The notes beneath the pieces are model-generated. The model did no database searches, was not told the DNA's origin, and was given only the letters and a program-made list of their open reading frames with translations. Positions 48,281-57,368 of a DNA stretch of 64,000 nucleotides are shown here, piece by piece; the stretch's first letter is position 1; the number at the start of each line of letters is the position of its first letter. The DNA is taken from positions 1-64,000 of the forward strand of contig JBJEWF010000020.1 of the NCBI GenBank assembly GCA_051884915.1. The letters are read 5' to 3'. The DNA comes from RUG572 sp051884915. GTDB lineage: Bacteria > Verrucomicrobiota > Kiritimatiellia > RFP12 > UBA1067. The position numbers and the translations under genes were made by a program.

Positions 48281-50761
48281 TCAGCCGAACAGCGACATCT
48301 GGCCGGGAAGATCGGAAAGTTTCTTGCGCGGCCGGCGGACGAGTTTGGGCGCGTCGACGTCCAGCTCGTTCGCCTCAAGGTTCTTGAGAATCTGGTCGGC
48401 GCGGTCCACGACGGCATGCGGCAGTCCCGCCATCGCCGCGACGTGGATGCCGAAGCTCTTCTCCGCGATGCCCGGCACGATCCGGCGCAGGAACGCGATC
48501 CGTCCCACGTCCTCCTTCACCCGCACCGTCCAGTTCCTGACGCCCGGGAACCTGTCCGCGAGATCGGTCAATTCGTGATAGTGCGTGGCGAAAAGCGTCT
48601 TCGCCTTCACCTTCGGGTTCTCATGCAGATACTCGGCCACCGACCAGGCGATGGAGATGCCGTCGAACGTCGAGGTTCCGCGCCCGATTTCATCGAGCAC
48701 GATCAACGACCGCGGCGTCGCGTTGTTCAGGATGTTCGCGCACTCCTGCATTTCGACGAGGAACGTCGAGCGCCCGCGGCTCAGGTCGTCGCCCGCGCCA
48801 ATCCGCGTGAAGACGCGGTCGAGCGCGCCGAGACGCATGGACGCGGCCGGCACGAACGACCCCGCCTGCGCCATGATGGCGATTGTGGCCACCTGGCGGA
48901 TGTAGGTCGACTTGCCGGCCATGTTCGGCCCCGTGATCAGCATCACCTGATCCGTCGTGCAGTTCAGCTTCGCCGAATTGGGGACGAACGGTTCGGCATC
49001 CGGCAGCTGCTCGATGATCGGATGGCGGCCGTCGACGATGTCCAGCACGTCCGAATCGTCCACGCGCGGCCGCACGTAGCCGGCCGCCAGCGCGCGGTCG
49101 GCGAACGACAGGAGCGCATCGAGTTCGCCCAGGGCGGAGGCCGTCCGCTGGATGGACGCCGTCCGCCGCGCCACGTCGGCGACAATCGCCCGGAAGATCT
49201 CCAGCTCCAGCGCGAACGACTTGTCCTGCGCGCCGAGCACCTTCTGCTCGTATTCCTTCAGTTCCGCCGTCGTGAAGCGCTCGACGTTCGTCAGCGTCTG
49301 GCGGCGCTCGTATTCCGGCGGCACGGACGCGGCCGCGGCCTTCGAGATCTCGATGTAGAATCCGAAAACGGAATTGCGGCGGACGCGCAGCGTCCTGATG
49401 CCCGTGCGCGCCACCTCTTTCGCCTGGTACGCGGCAATCCACCGGTGGCCCGCCGTGGCGACGTTCCGGAGCTCGTCCAGGCCGGCGTCGTAGCCCGGCG
49501 CGATCAGATTGCCCTCGGAGAGCAGCACGTTCGGATTCTCGGCGATGGCCCGGTCGATCAGGTCGACGACCGCCTGCTCCGGCGAAAGCCGCGCGGCGAG
49601 ATCCCGCAGGGCGGTCGCCGGCAGCGGCTCGACGCCCGCGCGAAGATCCGGCACCGGACGCAGCGAAGCCGCAAGCGCCTTCAGATCGCGCGCATTCGCC
49701 CGCCCCGAATCGACCTTGGCGATCAGCCGTTCCAAATCGCGGACTTCGCCCAGGCGGCACCGCAGCGACGAGAGGCGCAGCCGGTCCCCGACAAGCGTCT
49801 CCACGGCGTCCAGCCGCGCGTTGATCGCCGCCGGCTGGCGCAGCGGCTGGCGGATCCAGCCCGCCAGCAGACGCGACCCCATCGGCGTTTTCGCGACGTT
49901 CAGGACGCCCAGCAGCGAGGCCTCGCGCGAAACGCCGTCGCCCGGCAGCAGGGCCAGGTGGCGGATCGTCCCGGCGTCGAGCGCGAGGAAGTCGTCCGAC
50001 TCCCGCAACCGCAGCGTCCGGATGTGGGCGACGGCGTGGCGCAGCGTCGTGTGCACGTAGTGGAGCAGCGCGCCCGCGGCACACACCAGATCGCCGCGAT
50101 CCCTCTCCTTTGTCGACTCCAGGCCAAATCCGTCCAGGGCCGTCACGTTGAAATGGCGCAGCAGCTCCTCGCGCGCCGCATCGGGCGCGAACGTCCAGGC
50201 GTCCGCGTACGTCGTCTTCTCCGGCAACGCCCCCTCGTCCCCTTCGGGGCGCGGCCGCACGATTTCCGCCGGCCGATACCGCGCCAGCGCGTCGTCGAGC
50301 TTCTCCGGCGAAGCGAAACCCTCCACGACGAATTCGCCCGTCGACAAATCCAGCAGCGCCAGCCCCAGTCCCGACACGGCGGAAACGTAGGTGTTGACGT
50401 TCGCGTCAAGAAGGCCGTCCTCGGTGATCGTGCCGGGCGTCACGATGCGCGTGACCTCCCGGCGGACGATCTGCCCCTTCTTCACGAGCCGCGGATCCTC
50501 CATCTGGTCGCAGATGGCGGCCGTCTTGCCGGCCCGGATGAGCTTCGCCAGATAGGCGTCGAGCGCGTGGTACGGCACGCCGCAGAGAGGCTGGCCGGCG
50601 CGCTGCGTCAGCGTGGCGCCCAGAATCGGCGAGGCCGCGACGGCGTCCTCGCCGAACATCTCGTAGAAATCCCCGAGGCGGAACATCAAGATCGCGCCCG
50701 GCGGCAGCCCGCGCTTGATCGCGCGATACTGACGCTGCATGGGAGTCAGCTCTTCAGCCAT
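48281..50761 (-). CDS. mutS: DNA mismatch repair protein MutS
   Basis: This is an 826-residue mismatch-recognition ATPase. The mismatch-binding domain I has MFRLGDFYEMFGEDA (the Phe-x-Glu wedge within YEMF). The lever and clamp domains follow. The ATPase domain has Walker A GPNMAGKST at 611-619, the DEIGRGTSTFDG signature and FATHYHEL. The C-terminus ends QMSLFG, which fits a beta-clamp-binding motif. Full-length MutS1 type. It lies 30 bp after the GH31 gene and may be co-transcribed with it. mutL is not in the window. Confidence 0.97.
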   Translation of the reverse strand: MAEELTPMQRQYRAIKRGLPPGAILMFRLGDFYEMFGEDAVAASPILGATLTQRAGQPLCGVPYHALDAYLAKLIRAGKTAAICDQMEDPRLVKKGQIVRREVTRIVTPGTITEDGLLDANVNTYVSAVSGLGLALLDLSTGEFVVEGFASPEKLDDALARYRPAEIVRPRPEGDEGALPEKTTYADAWTFAPDAAREELLRHFNVTALDGFGLESTKERDRGDLVCAAGALLHYVHTTLRHAVAHIRTLRLRESDDFLALDAGTIRHLALLPGDGVSREASLLGVLNVAKTPMGSRLLAGWIRQPLRQPAAINARLDAVETLVGDRLRLSSLRCRLGEVRDLERLIAKVDSGRANARDLKALAASLRPVPDLRAGVEPLPATALRDLAARLSPEQAVVDLIDRAIAENPNVLLSEGNLIAPGYDAGLDELRNVATAGHRWIAAYQAKEVARTGIRTLRVRRNSVFGFYIEISKAAAASVPPEYERRQTLTNVERFTTAELKEYEQKVLGAQDKSFALELEIFRAIVADVARRTASIQRTASALGELDALLSFADRALAAGYVRPRVDDSDVLDIVDGRHPIIEQLPDAEPFVPNSAKLNCTTDQVMLITGPNMAGKSTYIRQVATIAIMAQAGSFVPAASMRLGALDRVFTRIGAGDDLSRGRSTFLVEMQECANILNNATPRSLIVLDEIGRGTSTFDGISIAWSVAEYLHENPKVKAKTLFATHYHELTDLADRFPGVRNWTVRVKEDVGRIAFLRRIVPGIAEKSFGIHVAAMAGLPHAVVDRADQILKNLEANELDVDAPKLVRRPRKKLSDLPGQMSLFG

Positions 50762-50791
50762 GGCGGCATCCTTGACGGGAACGGCCTGCGC

Positions 50792-52444
50792 TCACTGCTT
50801 CACGAAATGGGGCAGCCGCGACAGCGGCGTCGCCACCGTGATCCGCGCCGGGCCGACGACCGACGTCCCGTCGTCGGCCTTCCAGACGCCCGGCGGAACA
50901 AGCACCGTCCGCGTCGCGGCGCCCTTCTCCATCTGCGGCGCCACGAGAAGCCGCTCGCCCATCATGAACTCGTCGATGACGCCGGCGTAGCCCTGTCCCG
51001 GGAAGTTGTATTCGAGGTTGCGGAGAATCGGTTCGCCGTCCACGGCGGCCCGCTTCGCCAGCTCGACGATCATCGGCACGAACTTCTGGCGAAGCGCCAC
51101 CGTGTCGCGCACGATCTGCCGCCTGTCGGCATCCAGCACGCGCCACGGCGAGGCGGAGAACTGCATCATCGGGCAAAGCGCGTGGATTTGCGCGCTGCGC
51201 ACGAAGAGATCGGGCTCGAACGGCGAACCGGGGATGAAGGTCGTCCATTCGCCGCCGCCCACCATGTCGGGGCAGATGAACGGCTGGCCGACGAGGCCCG
51301 CGCCAATCATGTCCGCAACGATGCGGCGAAGCGCCTCCCACGTGTGCGGCTTGTCGTGCAGACGGACCACCACGGGCATCTGCTGCATGCGCCACAGGTT
51401 GCGGATCTCGCAGAACGGATACTTGAGCGCGTAGGCCGCGTAGCCGTTGTTGAGCGTCCCGTTCGTCGCCTTCGGATCCAGCGCCTCGCAGGCGGTGAGA
51501 TCGTAGGCCGTCAGGTCGGCGCCGTCCAGCTTGAACCCGTCCACGCCAAAATCCCTGACGAGCCCGTCCAGCACCTCCGTGAACCATGCGTTGGCATTGG
51601 GATGCGAGAAGTCGAGAAACGCGCTGTAACCGTTCCACCAGCGGCAGGCCTTCGCCGCGACGCGGCCGTTGGCCGGCGGCCGCTTGCCCTTCTCCGCCAG
51701 GAAACCGCCCTTGACGGGATAGCCCTTCACGTCATCGGGATTCGTGCCCCAGGCCACCCGGCGGAAGGACGGCAGATCCATGCCCACGTACGGGCACATC
51801 CACAGCATGACCTTGTAGCCCATCGCGTGCAGCTTGTCCATCATGCCCTTCGGATCCCGGAAACGGGCCGGCTCGAAGCGCCAGTCGCCATAGCCCGCCT
51901 GCCACGTGTCGTCGATCATCAGCACGCCGGCCGGCACGCCGTTGTCGCGCATGGACCTGGCGTAGTCCAGGACGTCCTTCTCGTTCTGGTGGTAGGTGAG
52001 CTCGATCCAGGTGTTGATCTGCGGCGCGCTGAAAAACAGCGGATCGGGCATCTTGCCGCTCGCCGGGAACCACCTGCGCATGGCATGGCGGTAGGCCTCG
52101 GGAAGCGTCGTGCCGCCGGTGGCGACCACGACTTCGGAATCGGCGTCCATCACGATCCTGCCGTTCTTCAGCACGATCGTGGACTGGGCGTCCGCCCAGA
52201 TCACGCGGCCCCTGTCCGACAGCAGAAGCGACGCGCACTGGTTGTGGTAGTTGTTCCTGCGGAGATCGATCGTCACGTCGCTCGCCGCCGTAAACGGCAT
52301 CTTCGTGCCGAAGTAGTTCGCCGCGCCCCACCAGCCTTCGCCCGGCAGCATCTGGACTTCCTTCACCTCGGCCGACGCGCCGAACGCGGCCAGAAACGCC
52401 AGCCCCAAGGCGGACGCCCTTACGAATTTCACAGTATGTTCCAT
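50792..52444 (-). CDS. Secreted GH31-family alpha-glycosidase
   Basis: This is a 550-residue glycoside hydrolase with a signal peptide (FVRASALGLAFLAAFGASA). A beta domain is followed by the catalytic barrel with MIDDTWQAGYGDWRF, GFKLDGAD (nucleophile D307), and GQPFICPDMVGGG (acid/base D393), then a short C-terminal beta domain. The arrangement is close to the smaller GH31 members related to MYORG-type alpha-galactosidases, lacking the long proximal and distal domains. It would release terminal alpha-linked sugar, probably galactose or glucose. The ATG lies only 6 nt after a perfect TATAAT, so the mRNA is probably leaderless. Confidence 0.9.
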   Translation of the reverse strand: MEHTVKFVRASALGLAFLAAFGASAEVKEVQMLPGEGWWGAANYFGTKMPFTAASDVTIDLRRNNYHNQCASLLLSDRGRVIWADAQSTIVLKNGRIVMDADSEVVVATGGTTLPEAYRHAMRRWFPASGKMPDPLFFSAPQINTWIELTYHQNEKDVLDYARSMRDNGVPAGVLMIDDTWQAGYGDWRFEPARFRDPKGMMDKLHAMGYKVMLWMCPYVGMDLPSFRRVAWGTNPDDVKGYPVKGGFLAEKGKRPPANGRVAAKACRWWNGYSAFLDFSHPNANAWFTEVLDGLVRDFGVDGFKLDGADLTAYDLTACEALDPKATNGTLNNGYAAYALKYPFCEIRNLWRMQQMPVVVRLHDKPHTWEALRRIVADMIGAGLVGQPFICPDMVGGGEWTTFIPGSPFEPDLFVRSAQIHALCPMMQFSASPWRVLDADRRQIVRDTVALRQKFVPMIVELAKRAAVDGEPILRNLEYNFPGQGYAGVIDEFMMGERLLVAPQMEKGAATRTVLVPPGVWKADDGTSVVGPARITVATPLSRLPHFVKQ

Positions 52445-52450
52445 GTCTTG

Positions 52451-52459
52451 ATTATACCA
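52451..52459 (-). promoter_or_regulatory. Extended -10 promoter giving a leaderless GH31 transcript
   Basis: TGGTATAAT on the minus strand (TATAAT at 52456 to 52451), then CAAGAC, then the ATG at 52444. With normal spacing the first transcribed base is the A of the start codon. There is no room for a Shine-Dalgarno. Confidence 0.7.
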
Positions 52460-52536
52460 TAATTATTCCGCTGGCGAATGGCCGCTTTCCCGGCCGATCG
52501 CAGCGCGTCCGGACGGGGGCGGCGGGGCGGGCAAAA

Positions 52537-52591
52537 TCTAATGGAACTCTAATGCAACGCAAATACGCGTCTAACGGACAAAGCAGATAAT
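52537..52591 (+). promoter_or_regulatory. Pho-box-like repeat array and -10 of the porin-pst operon
   Basis: Units at an 11-bp period: TCTAATG (52537-52543), TCTAATG (52548-52554), GCAAATA (52559-52565), TCTAACG (52570-52576), each followed by a 4-bp spacer. This is the geometry of PhoB boxes (7-bp repeats with 4-bp spacers). A -10 GATAAT lies at 52586-52591, nine bases after the last unit, with no -35 in between. That is as expected when an activator replaces -35 contacts. The transcript would start near 52598. The repeat sequence differs from E. coli CTGTCAT. Confidence 0.65.
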
Positions 52592-52636
52592 ATGCGCGTC
52601 TTGAAAAAACCAGAAACCCGAAATGATAGGGAAAAA

Positions 52637-53977
52637 ATGAACAGGAAGAAAATCAGTCTCGGCGCGGCGCTCGCGGTCATGGCGCTTGCCCCTGCAGTCG
52701 CGGAAACCAACGAAGTCGCGGCCCTCGACGTCAAGGCGGGCGCGGACGTGCGCCTTCGCTACGACGTCACCAAAGGTCTGCCGAACGCCAATCACGGCGA
52801 AGACCCCCACTCCGACTATTCGCGCATCAGGATCCGTCCCTGGATGCAAGTCGGCTCCCAGTCGTGCGGCCTGTACGCGCGGCTCGCCGACGAGTTCCGC
52901 TACTACCGCCGGCCGGAGTCGAAATCGCGCAAGCAGCAGTTCCCCGACGTCCTCTTCATCGACAACCTCTACTGGTACCAGAACGGGATCCTCGACGCGT
53001 TCGACCTCAAAGTCGGCCGGCAGGACATGGCCTTCGGCTCCCGGCGCATCATCTCCGACGGCAACGGCGGCGACGGGTCGCGCTCGACCTACTTCGACGC
53101 CGTGCGCCTGACGTACCACGTGGACGAGACGCGGACGCTCGACGCGTTCGCGTTCTACAACGTCCACCGGGACTGGCTGCCGACTCTCGGCAAGGAGCAT
53201 GAGAACGGCAAGAAGGCCCATGCCTACGACATGAACGGATATTTCCAGGACGAGATGGGCGGCGGCCTCTACTGGCAGGACCGGAGCTGCAAGGACCTGG
53301 GCTACGACCTCTACTATGTGGCCAAAGACGAAATCCGCGGACATCGGGCGAAATACCGCAGCGAAGGCCGCCACGCCCAGACCCACACCGCGGGCGTCCG
53401 GCTGCTGCCGCGTTTCACCGACACCTTGACGGGCGAAGCGGAAGCGGCCGTCCAGGCCGGCGACAACGGGCTCTTCGCCGGCCAGGGCTATTCCGGCGTC
53501 ACCTACCAGCCCAAGGCCGACTGGAAGCCCTACCTCACCGGTGCCATCTGGGGCCTGACCGGCGACAGCGACGGCGACCGCGGCGACCACGCCTGGCATT
53601 CGGTGTTCAACCGCGAGACCGGCATGGGCGAGACGATCGTGCCGATGTACAACAAGTACAACTACAACAACATCCTCTACCCGCATCTGGCGGCGGGCTG
53701 CGAAATCGGCGCGGCGACGAAGCTGAAAGGCCAGACGGGGCCGGTCTTCGCGCCCGTGTCGGAGAACCGGGCGGACGGAGGCGACTACGGCAACTACCGC
53801 GGCTTCTACATGCAGGTCAAATGCGAGATGAAGCTCGACAAGCTCACCGGCCACGGATGCTTCAGGGTAACCAAACTCACCCTGCACGGCGAATACTTCG
53901 AGAAGGGCAACTATTTTGTCGAAAACGCCGACAGCTCGGCGCTGTTCGGACGCTGCGAACTGTCCTGGAAATTCTAA
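52637..53977 (+). CDS. Outer-membrane porin of the phosphate-uptake operon (alginate-export-like barrel)
   Basis: This is a 446-residue protein with a signal peptide (MNRKKISLGAALAVMALAPAVA). A long run of amphipathic strands follows: AGADVRLRYDVTKGL, SRIRIRPWMQVG, ILDAFDLKVGRQDMAFGSRRIISDG. It ends with the terminal aromatic (CELSWKF) of an outer-membrane barrel. The LKVGRQ..FG..R segment is typical of AlgE/alginate-export-like porins. It is first in the operon with pstSCAB-phoU, behind the Pho-box-like array, so it is likely the outer-membrane phosphate or phosphoester channel, the role OprP or PhoE play elsewhere. The start at 52637 is chosen for its signal peptide; an earlier in-frame ATG at 52592 precedes the expected transcription start. 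Confidence 0.82.
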   Translation: MNRKKISLGAALAVMALAPAVAETNEVAALDVKAGADVRLRYDVTKGLPNANHGEDPHSDYSRIRIRPWMQVGSQSCGLYARLADEFRYYRRPESKSRKQQFPDVLFIDNLYWYQNGILDAFDLKVGRQDMAFGSRRIISDGNGGDGSRSTYFDAVRLTYHVDETRTLDAFAFYNVHRDWLPTLGKEHENGKKAHAYDMNGYFQDEMGGGLYWQDRSCKDLGYDLYYVAKDEIRGHRAKYRSEGRHAQTHTAGVRLLPRFTDTLTGEAEAAVQAGDNGLFAGQGYSGVTYQPKADWKPYLTGAIWGLTGDSDGDRGDHAWHSVFNRETGMGETIVPMYNKYNYNNILYPHLAAGCEIGAATKLKGQTGPVFAPVSENRADGGDYGNYRGFYMQVKCEMKLDKLTGHGCFRVTKLTLHGEYFEKGNYFVENADSSALFGRCELSWKF

Positions 53978-54015
53978 CGCAATCCACAATCCACAAAACA
54001 AAAGGAGAAACGAAA

Positions 54016-54891
54016 ATGAAAAAGCAGATCATCGGCCTCTGCCTGGCCGGCCTGGTTCTTGGCGCGGGCGCCGCCGAGCGCATGGCGCTCAACGGCGCGG
54101 GCGGCAGCTTCCCGGCGCCGCTGTATCAGGCCTGGGCGTACGCCTATACGCAGGGCAACTACGGCGCGAAAGTCAACTACCAGTCGGTGGGCTCGTCCGC
54201 CGGCATCAGCCAGATCAAGGCGGGAACGGTGGATTTCGCCGGCACCGACGCGCCGCTGGACGAGGAGGCCTGCAAGGCGGCCGGCCTGAACCAGTTCCAC
54301 ATGGTCTCGGGCGCGGTCGTGGCCGCCGTCAACCTGCCGGGCCTGGCCGGCGAGCTGGTGCTCGACGGCAAGACGCTCGCGGACATCTTCCTCGGCAGGG
54401 TGACGCGCTGGAACGACGCGCGCATCGCCGCGCTCAACCCCGCGCTCGACCTTCCCGATCTCAAGATCACGACCGTCCACCGCGGCGACGGTTCGGGGAC
54501 GACGCACATCTTCAGCTCCTACCTGAGCCGGGTCAGCGACGACTGGAAGCAGGGGATCGGCGCCGGAACCCTGCTGAAGTGGCCCTGCGGCATCGCGGGG
54601 CAGAAGAACCCCGGCGTCTGCAACAACATCCGGCGGATCAAGGGCGCGATCGGCTACACCGAATACACGTTTGCGCTGGAATCCAAGCTCGCGATCGCGC
54701 GGCTCAAGGTCCAGAACGAGACGGTTTCGCCCGACAGCGCGAAATGGCCGATTCTGGGCAAGACCTACATCCTGACGCGCGCCGACACGCCGCCCGAACG
54801 CCTCGCGGCCCTGAACCGCTACTTCCAGTGGTGCTTCAGGGAGGGCGGCGAAACGGCGGTCAAACTCCACTACATTCCGGTCGGGCAATGA
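54016..54891 (+). CDS. pstS: Phosphate ABC transporter substrate-binding protein
   Basis: This is a 291-residue periplasmic binding protein. Signal peptide MKKQIIGLCLAGLVLGAGA; phosphate-contact segments GAGGSFPAPLY, SVGSSAGISQIKAGTVDFAGTDAPLDEE, and HRGDGSGTTHIFSSYL; later GAIGYTEYTFALE. It is somewhat shorter than E. coli PstS. AAAGGAGAAA precedes the ATG. The stop overlaps the pstC start (ATGA). Confidence 0.96.
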   Translation: MKKQIIGLCLAGLVLGAGAAERMALNGAGGSFPAPLYQAWAYAYTQGNYGAKVNYQSVGSSAGISQIKAGTVDFAGTDAPLDEEACKAAGLNQFHMVSGAVVAAVNLPGLAGELVLDGKTLADIFLGRVTRWNDARIAALNPALDLPDLKITTVHRGDGSGTTHIFSSYLSRVSDDWKQGIGAGTLLKWPCGIAGQKNPGVCNNIRRIKGAIGYTEYTFALESKLAIARLKVQNETVSPDSAKWPILGKTYILTRADTPPERLAALNRYFQWCFREGGETAVKLHYIPVGQ

Positions 54892-55742
54892 ATGTCGACA
54901 CTCTGTTCCGGCGACTCTGCCAGGCCTGCGCGGCGACGGGACTGATTGTCGCCGTCGCCATCGTCGCGGAATTGGCATGGTCGTCCGGCGACCTCTGGAA
55001 AAGCCAGGCGGTCGGCTTCCTCTTCACCGACGACTGGAATCCCGCGCAGCTGTCGTTTGGCGCGGCCGGCGCGATTCTCGGAACGGTCGAGACCACGCTC
55101 ATCGCGCTGCTGATCGCGGTGCCGCTCGCATTTGCGGCGGCGCTCTTCGTCAATGCCGTCCCCCCGTGGGCGGCAAAGCCGCTGGCACATGCGCTGGATC
55201 TGCTGGCGGCCATTCCCAGCATCATCTACGGCATGTGGGGCCTCTTCGTGATGTGCCCCCTCCTGCAGAGCCTGCTCCAGAGCTTCGGGATTGAAACGAC
55301 CGGCTTCGGCCTGCTGGCCTCCTCGCTCGTGCTGGCGCTCATGATCCTGCCCTACATCTCGGCCGTCATGCGCGACGCGCTGGCGCAGGCGCCCGTCGCG
55401 CTGAGCGAGGCGGCCATGGGAGTGGGGTGCACGCGCTGGGAGGCGATCTGGCACATCGTGGTGCGCGCGCAGAAGCGCGGCATCGTCGGCGGCATTCTCA
55501 TCGGCCTGGGCCGCGCCATGGGCGAGACCATGGCCGTTCTCTTCGTCTGCGGCGGCATTGTGGGGATTCCGAAAAGCCTGTTCGACGGCTGCTCCACCAT
55601 CGCCGCAACGCTGGCCAACGACTTTGCCGAGGCGAACGGCCTGCACAAGAGCGCGCTGTTCGCCCTGGGCGTCGTGCTGCTGAGCGTGGAGTTCGCGATC
55701 CAGGTCATCGCCGGACGGCTGATTGGCGAAAGGAAAGTCTGA
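54888..55742 (+). CDS. pstC: Phosphate ABC transporter permease PstC
   Basis: This is a 284-residue inner-membrane permease with six spans. It has the PstC-type AIPSIIYGMWGLFVM and the ABC-contact EAAMGVGCTRWEAIWHIVVRAQKRGIVGGILIGLGRAMGETMAV region. The start ATG at 54888 overlaps the pstS stop as ATGA. It forms the channel with PstA. Confidence 0.95.
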   Translation: MNVDTLFRRLCQACAATGLIVAVAIVAELAWSSGDLWKSQAVGFLFTDDWNPAQLSFGAAGAILGTVETTLIALLIAVPLAFAAALFVNAVPPWAAKPLAHALDLLAAIPSIIYGMWGLFVMCPLLQSLLQSFGIETTGFGLLASSLVLALMILPYISAVMRDALAQAPVALSEAAMGVGCTRWEAIWHIVVRAQKRGIVGGILIGLGRAMGETMAVLFVCGGIVGIPKSLFDGCSTIAATLANDFAEANGLHKSALFALGVVLLSVEFAIQVIAGRLIGERKV

Positions 55743-55743
55743 A

Positions 55744-56595
55744 ATGGAACGAAGAAATGCAGCTCCCCGGAAAGTCCGCGATGCCGCCATCCGCGTTTTC
55801 TCGCTTCTGGCGACGGCGCTCGCGCTCGCGATGATGTTCTGGGTTCTGTTCGTCATCGTGCGCGAAGGGCTGGACGCCCTTTCGTGGGAGGTTCTGGTCA
55901 ACAAGTCGCGGCCCTTCGGCGAAAGCGGCGGCGGCATCGCCAATGCGCTGGTCGGCACCCTGCTGATCACCGCCGGCGCGGGCGTGCTGGCCATCCCCCT
56001 GGCGATCGCCGCGGGCATCGGACTGGCCGAATTCGGCGGCACGACGCGCTTCGCCACGGCCTGCCGGTTTGCCATCAATCTGATGATGGGCATTCCCAGC
56101 GTCATCGCGGGCCTGTTCGTCTACGGACTCGCCGTCGTGACCACCGGGCATTTCTCCGGCTTCGCGGGCTCTCTCGCCCTGGCGATCCTGATGTTCGCGG
56201 TGGTCGAGCGCACGACGGAGGACCAGCTGTCGCTCGTGAGCGTCGCGCTGCGGGAATCGGCGCTGGCCCTGGGAATCTCCCGGACGCGCGTCACGCTGGA
56301 GATCGTCTGCCGCGCGGCGAAGAACGGGATGCTGACCGGCATTCTCCTGGCGGTGGCGCGCGTGGCGGGCGAAACCGCGCCGCTTCTCTTCACCGCGCTC
56401 TTCGCCGACAGCTGGCCCACCGATTATTTCGGCGGTCCGACCGCTTCCGTGCCCGTGCTGATCACCAACTACACGCTCGATTCGCCCTTCGAATCGATGC
56501 AGCGACTCGGCTGGGGCGCGGCCCTGATCATGACCACCCTCATTCTTTCGGTGAATGTCGCCGTTCGCCGCATGGCGGGAACAAGAAACAAATAG
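55744..56595 (+). CDS. pstA: Phosphate ABC transporter permease PstA
   Basis: This is a 283-residue inner-membrane permease. Family landmarks are GGGIANALVGTLLITAGAGVLAIPLAIAAGIGLAEFGG, MMGIPSVIAGLFVYG, and RESALALGISRTRVTLEIVCRAAKNGMLTGILLAVARVAGETAPLLFTA (EAA loop and following span). The ATG at 55744 follows the pstC stop by one base, with AAAGGA upstream inside pstC. Confidence 0.95.
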   Translation: MERRNAAPRKVRDAAIRVFSLLATALALAMMFWVLFVIVREGLDALSWEVLVNKSRPFGESGGGIANALVGTLLITAGAGVLAIPLAIAAGIGLAEFGGTTRFATACRFAINLMMGIPSVIAGLFVYGLAVVTTGHFSGFAGSLALAILMFAVVERTTEDQLSLVSVALRESALALGISRTRVTLEIVCRAAKNGMLTGILLAVARVAGETAPLLFTALFADSWPTDYFGGPTASVPVLITNYTLDSPFESMQRLGWGAALIMTTLILSVNVAVRRMAGTRNK

Positions 56596-56607
56596 GATGA
56601 TCCGCTT

Positions 56608-57366
56608 ATGTCCAAATGCAAAATACAGACAGTGAATCTCAACTTCTTCTACGGAGACCATCAGGCCCTCTTCGACAACAATCTCGGCATCGAGGCCAAC
56701 CGGATCACGGCGATCATCGGGCCGTCGGGCTGCGGGAAATCGACGCATCTGCGGATCTACAACCGCATCTTCGAACTGCATCGCCACCAGCGCGCCGAAG
56801 GCAAGGTCCTCATCGACGGCAAGAACATCCTTGACGCCGACGTCGACCTGCTCGAACTCCGCCGCCGGGTGGGGATGATCTTCCAGAAGCCGACGCCATT
56901 CCCGATGAGCGTCTACGACAACATCGCCTATCCCATCCGGCTTCATTTCCGGGCCACGAAAAAGGAGTTGGACGAGCGCGTCGAAGCCGCCCTGCGCGGC
57001 GCGGCGCTCTGGGACGAGGTCAAGGACAAGCTCAAGACGCCGGGCGGCGCCCTTTCCGGAGGGCAGCAGCAGCGCCTCTGCATCGCGCGGGCCATCGCCG
57101 CCGAACCGGACGTGCTGCTCATGGACGAGCCCACGAGCGCCATCGACCCCGTCGGGACGCTCAAGATCGAAGAGCTGATGGACCGGCTGCGCAAGCGCTT
57201 CACAATCGTCATCGTGACCCACAACATGCAGCAGGCGTCGCGCATATCGGATGTCACCGCCTTCTTCTACAAGGGCCGGATCGTCGAAGTCGGCCCGACG
57301 CGGCAGATATTCCAGAACCCGAAGAAAAAACAAACCGAAGATTACGTGTCCGGGAGGTTCGGCTGA
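56608..57366 (+). CDS. pstB: Phosphate ABC transporter ATP-binding protein
   Basis: This is a 252-residue ATPase of the PstSCAB importer. Walker A IGPSGCGKST (residues 37-46), Q-loop MIFQKPTPFPMSVYDNIAYP, signature LSGGQQQRLCIARAIA, Walker B VLLMDEPTSAIDP and H-loop IVTHNMQQA are intact. The FQKPxPFPMSxYDN segment is the specific PstB hallmark. Lies 12 bp after pstA and 2 bp before phoU. Confidence 0.97.
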   Translation: MSKCKIQTVNLNFFYGDHQALFDNNLGIEANRITAIIGPSGCGKSTHLRIYNRIFELHRHQRAEGKVLIDGKNILDADVDLLELRRRVGMIFQKPTPFPMSVYDNIAYPIRLHFRATKKELDERVEAALRGAALWDEVKDKLKTPGGALSGGQQQRLCIARAIAAEPDVLLMDEPTSAIDPVGTLKIEELMDRLRKRFTIVIVTHNMQQASRISDVTAFFYKGRIVEVGPTRQIFQNPKKKQTEDYVSGRFG

Positions 57367-57368
57367 TC

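Noticed and set aside
48416..52462. A very long open frame on the plus strand opposite mutS and the GH31 gene
   Set aside because: High GC content leaves few stop codons in antisense frames. The translation is Arg/His/Pro-rich with no domain, and both strands cannot code here given the clear minus-strand genes. The same holds for the long plus-strand frames at 5524-8922, 18281-21247 and 35681-39568.
52592..52636. Porin start at the upstream ATG (52592)
   Set aside because: This ATG overlaps the predicted -10 region and precedes the expected transcription start; the signal peptide begins at 52637.
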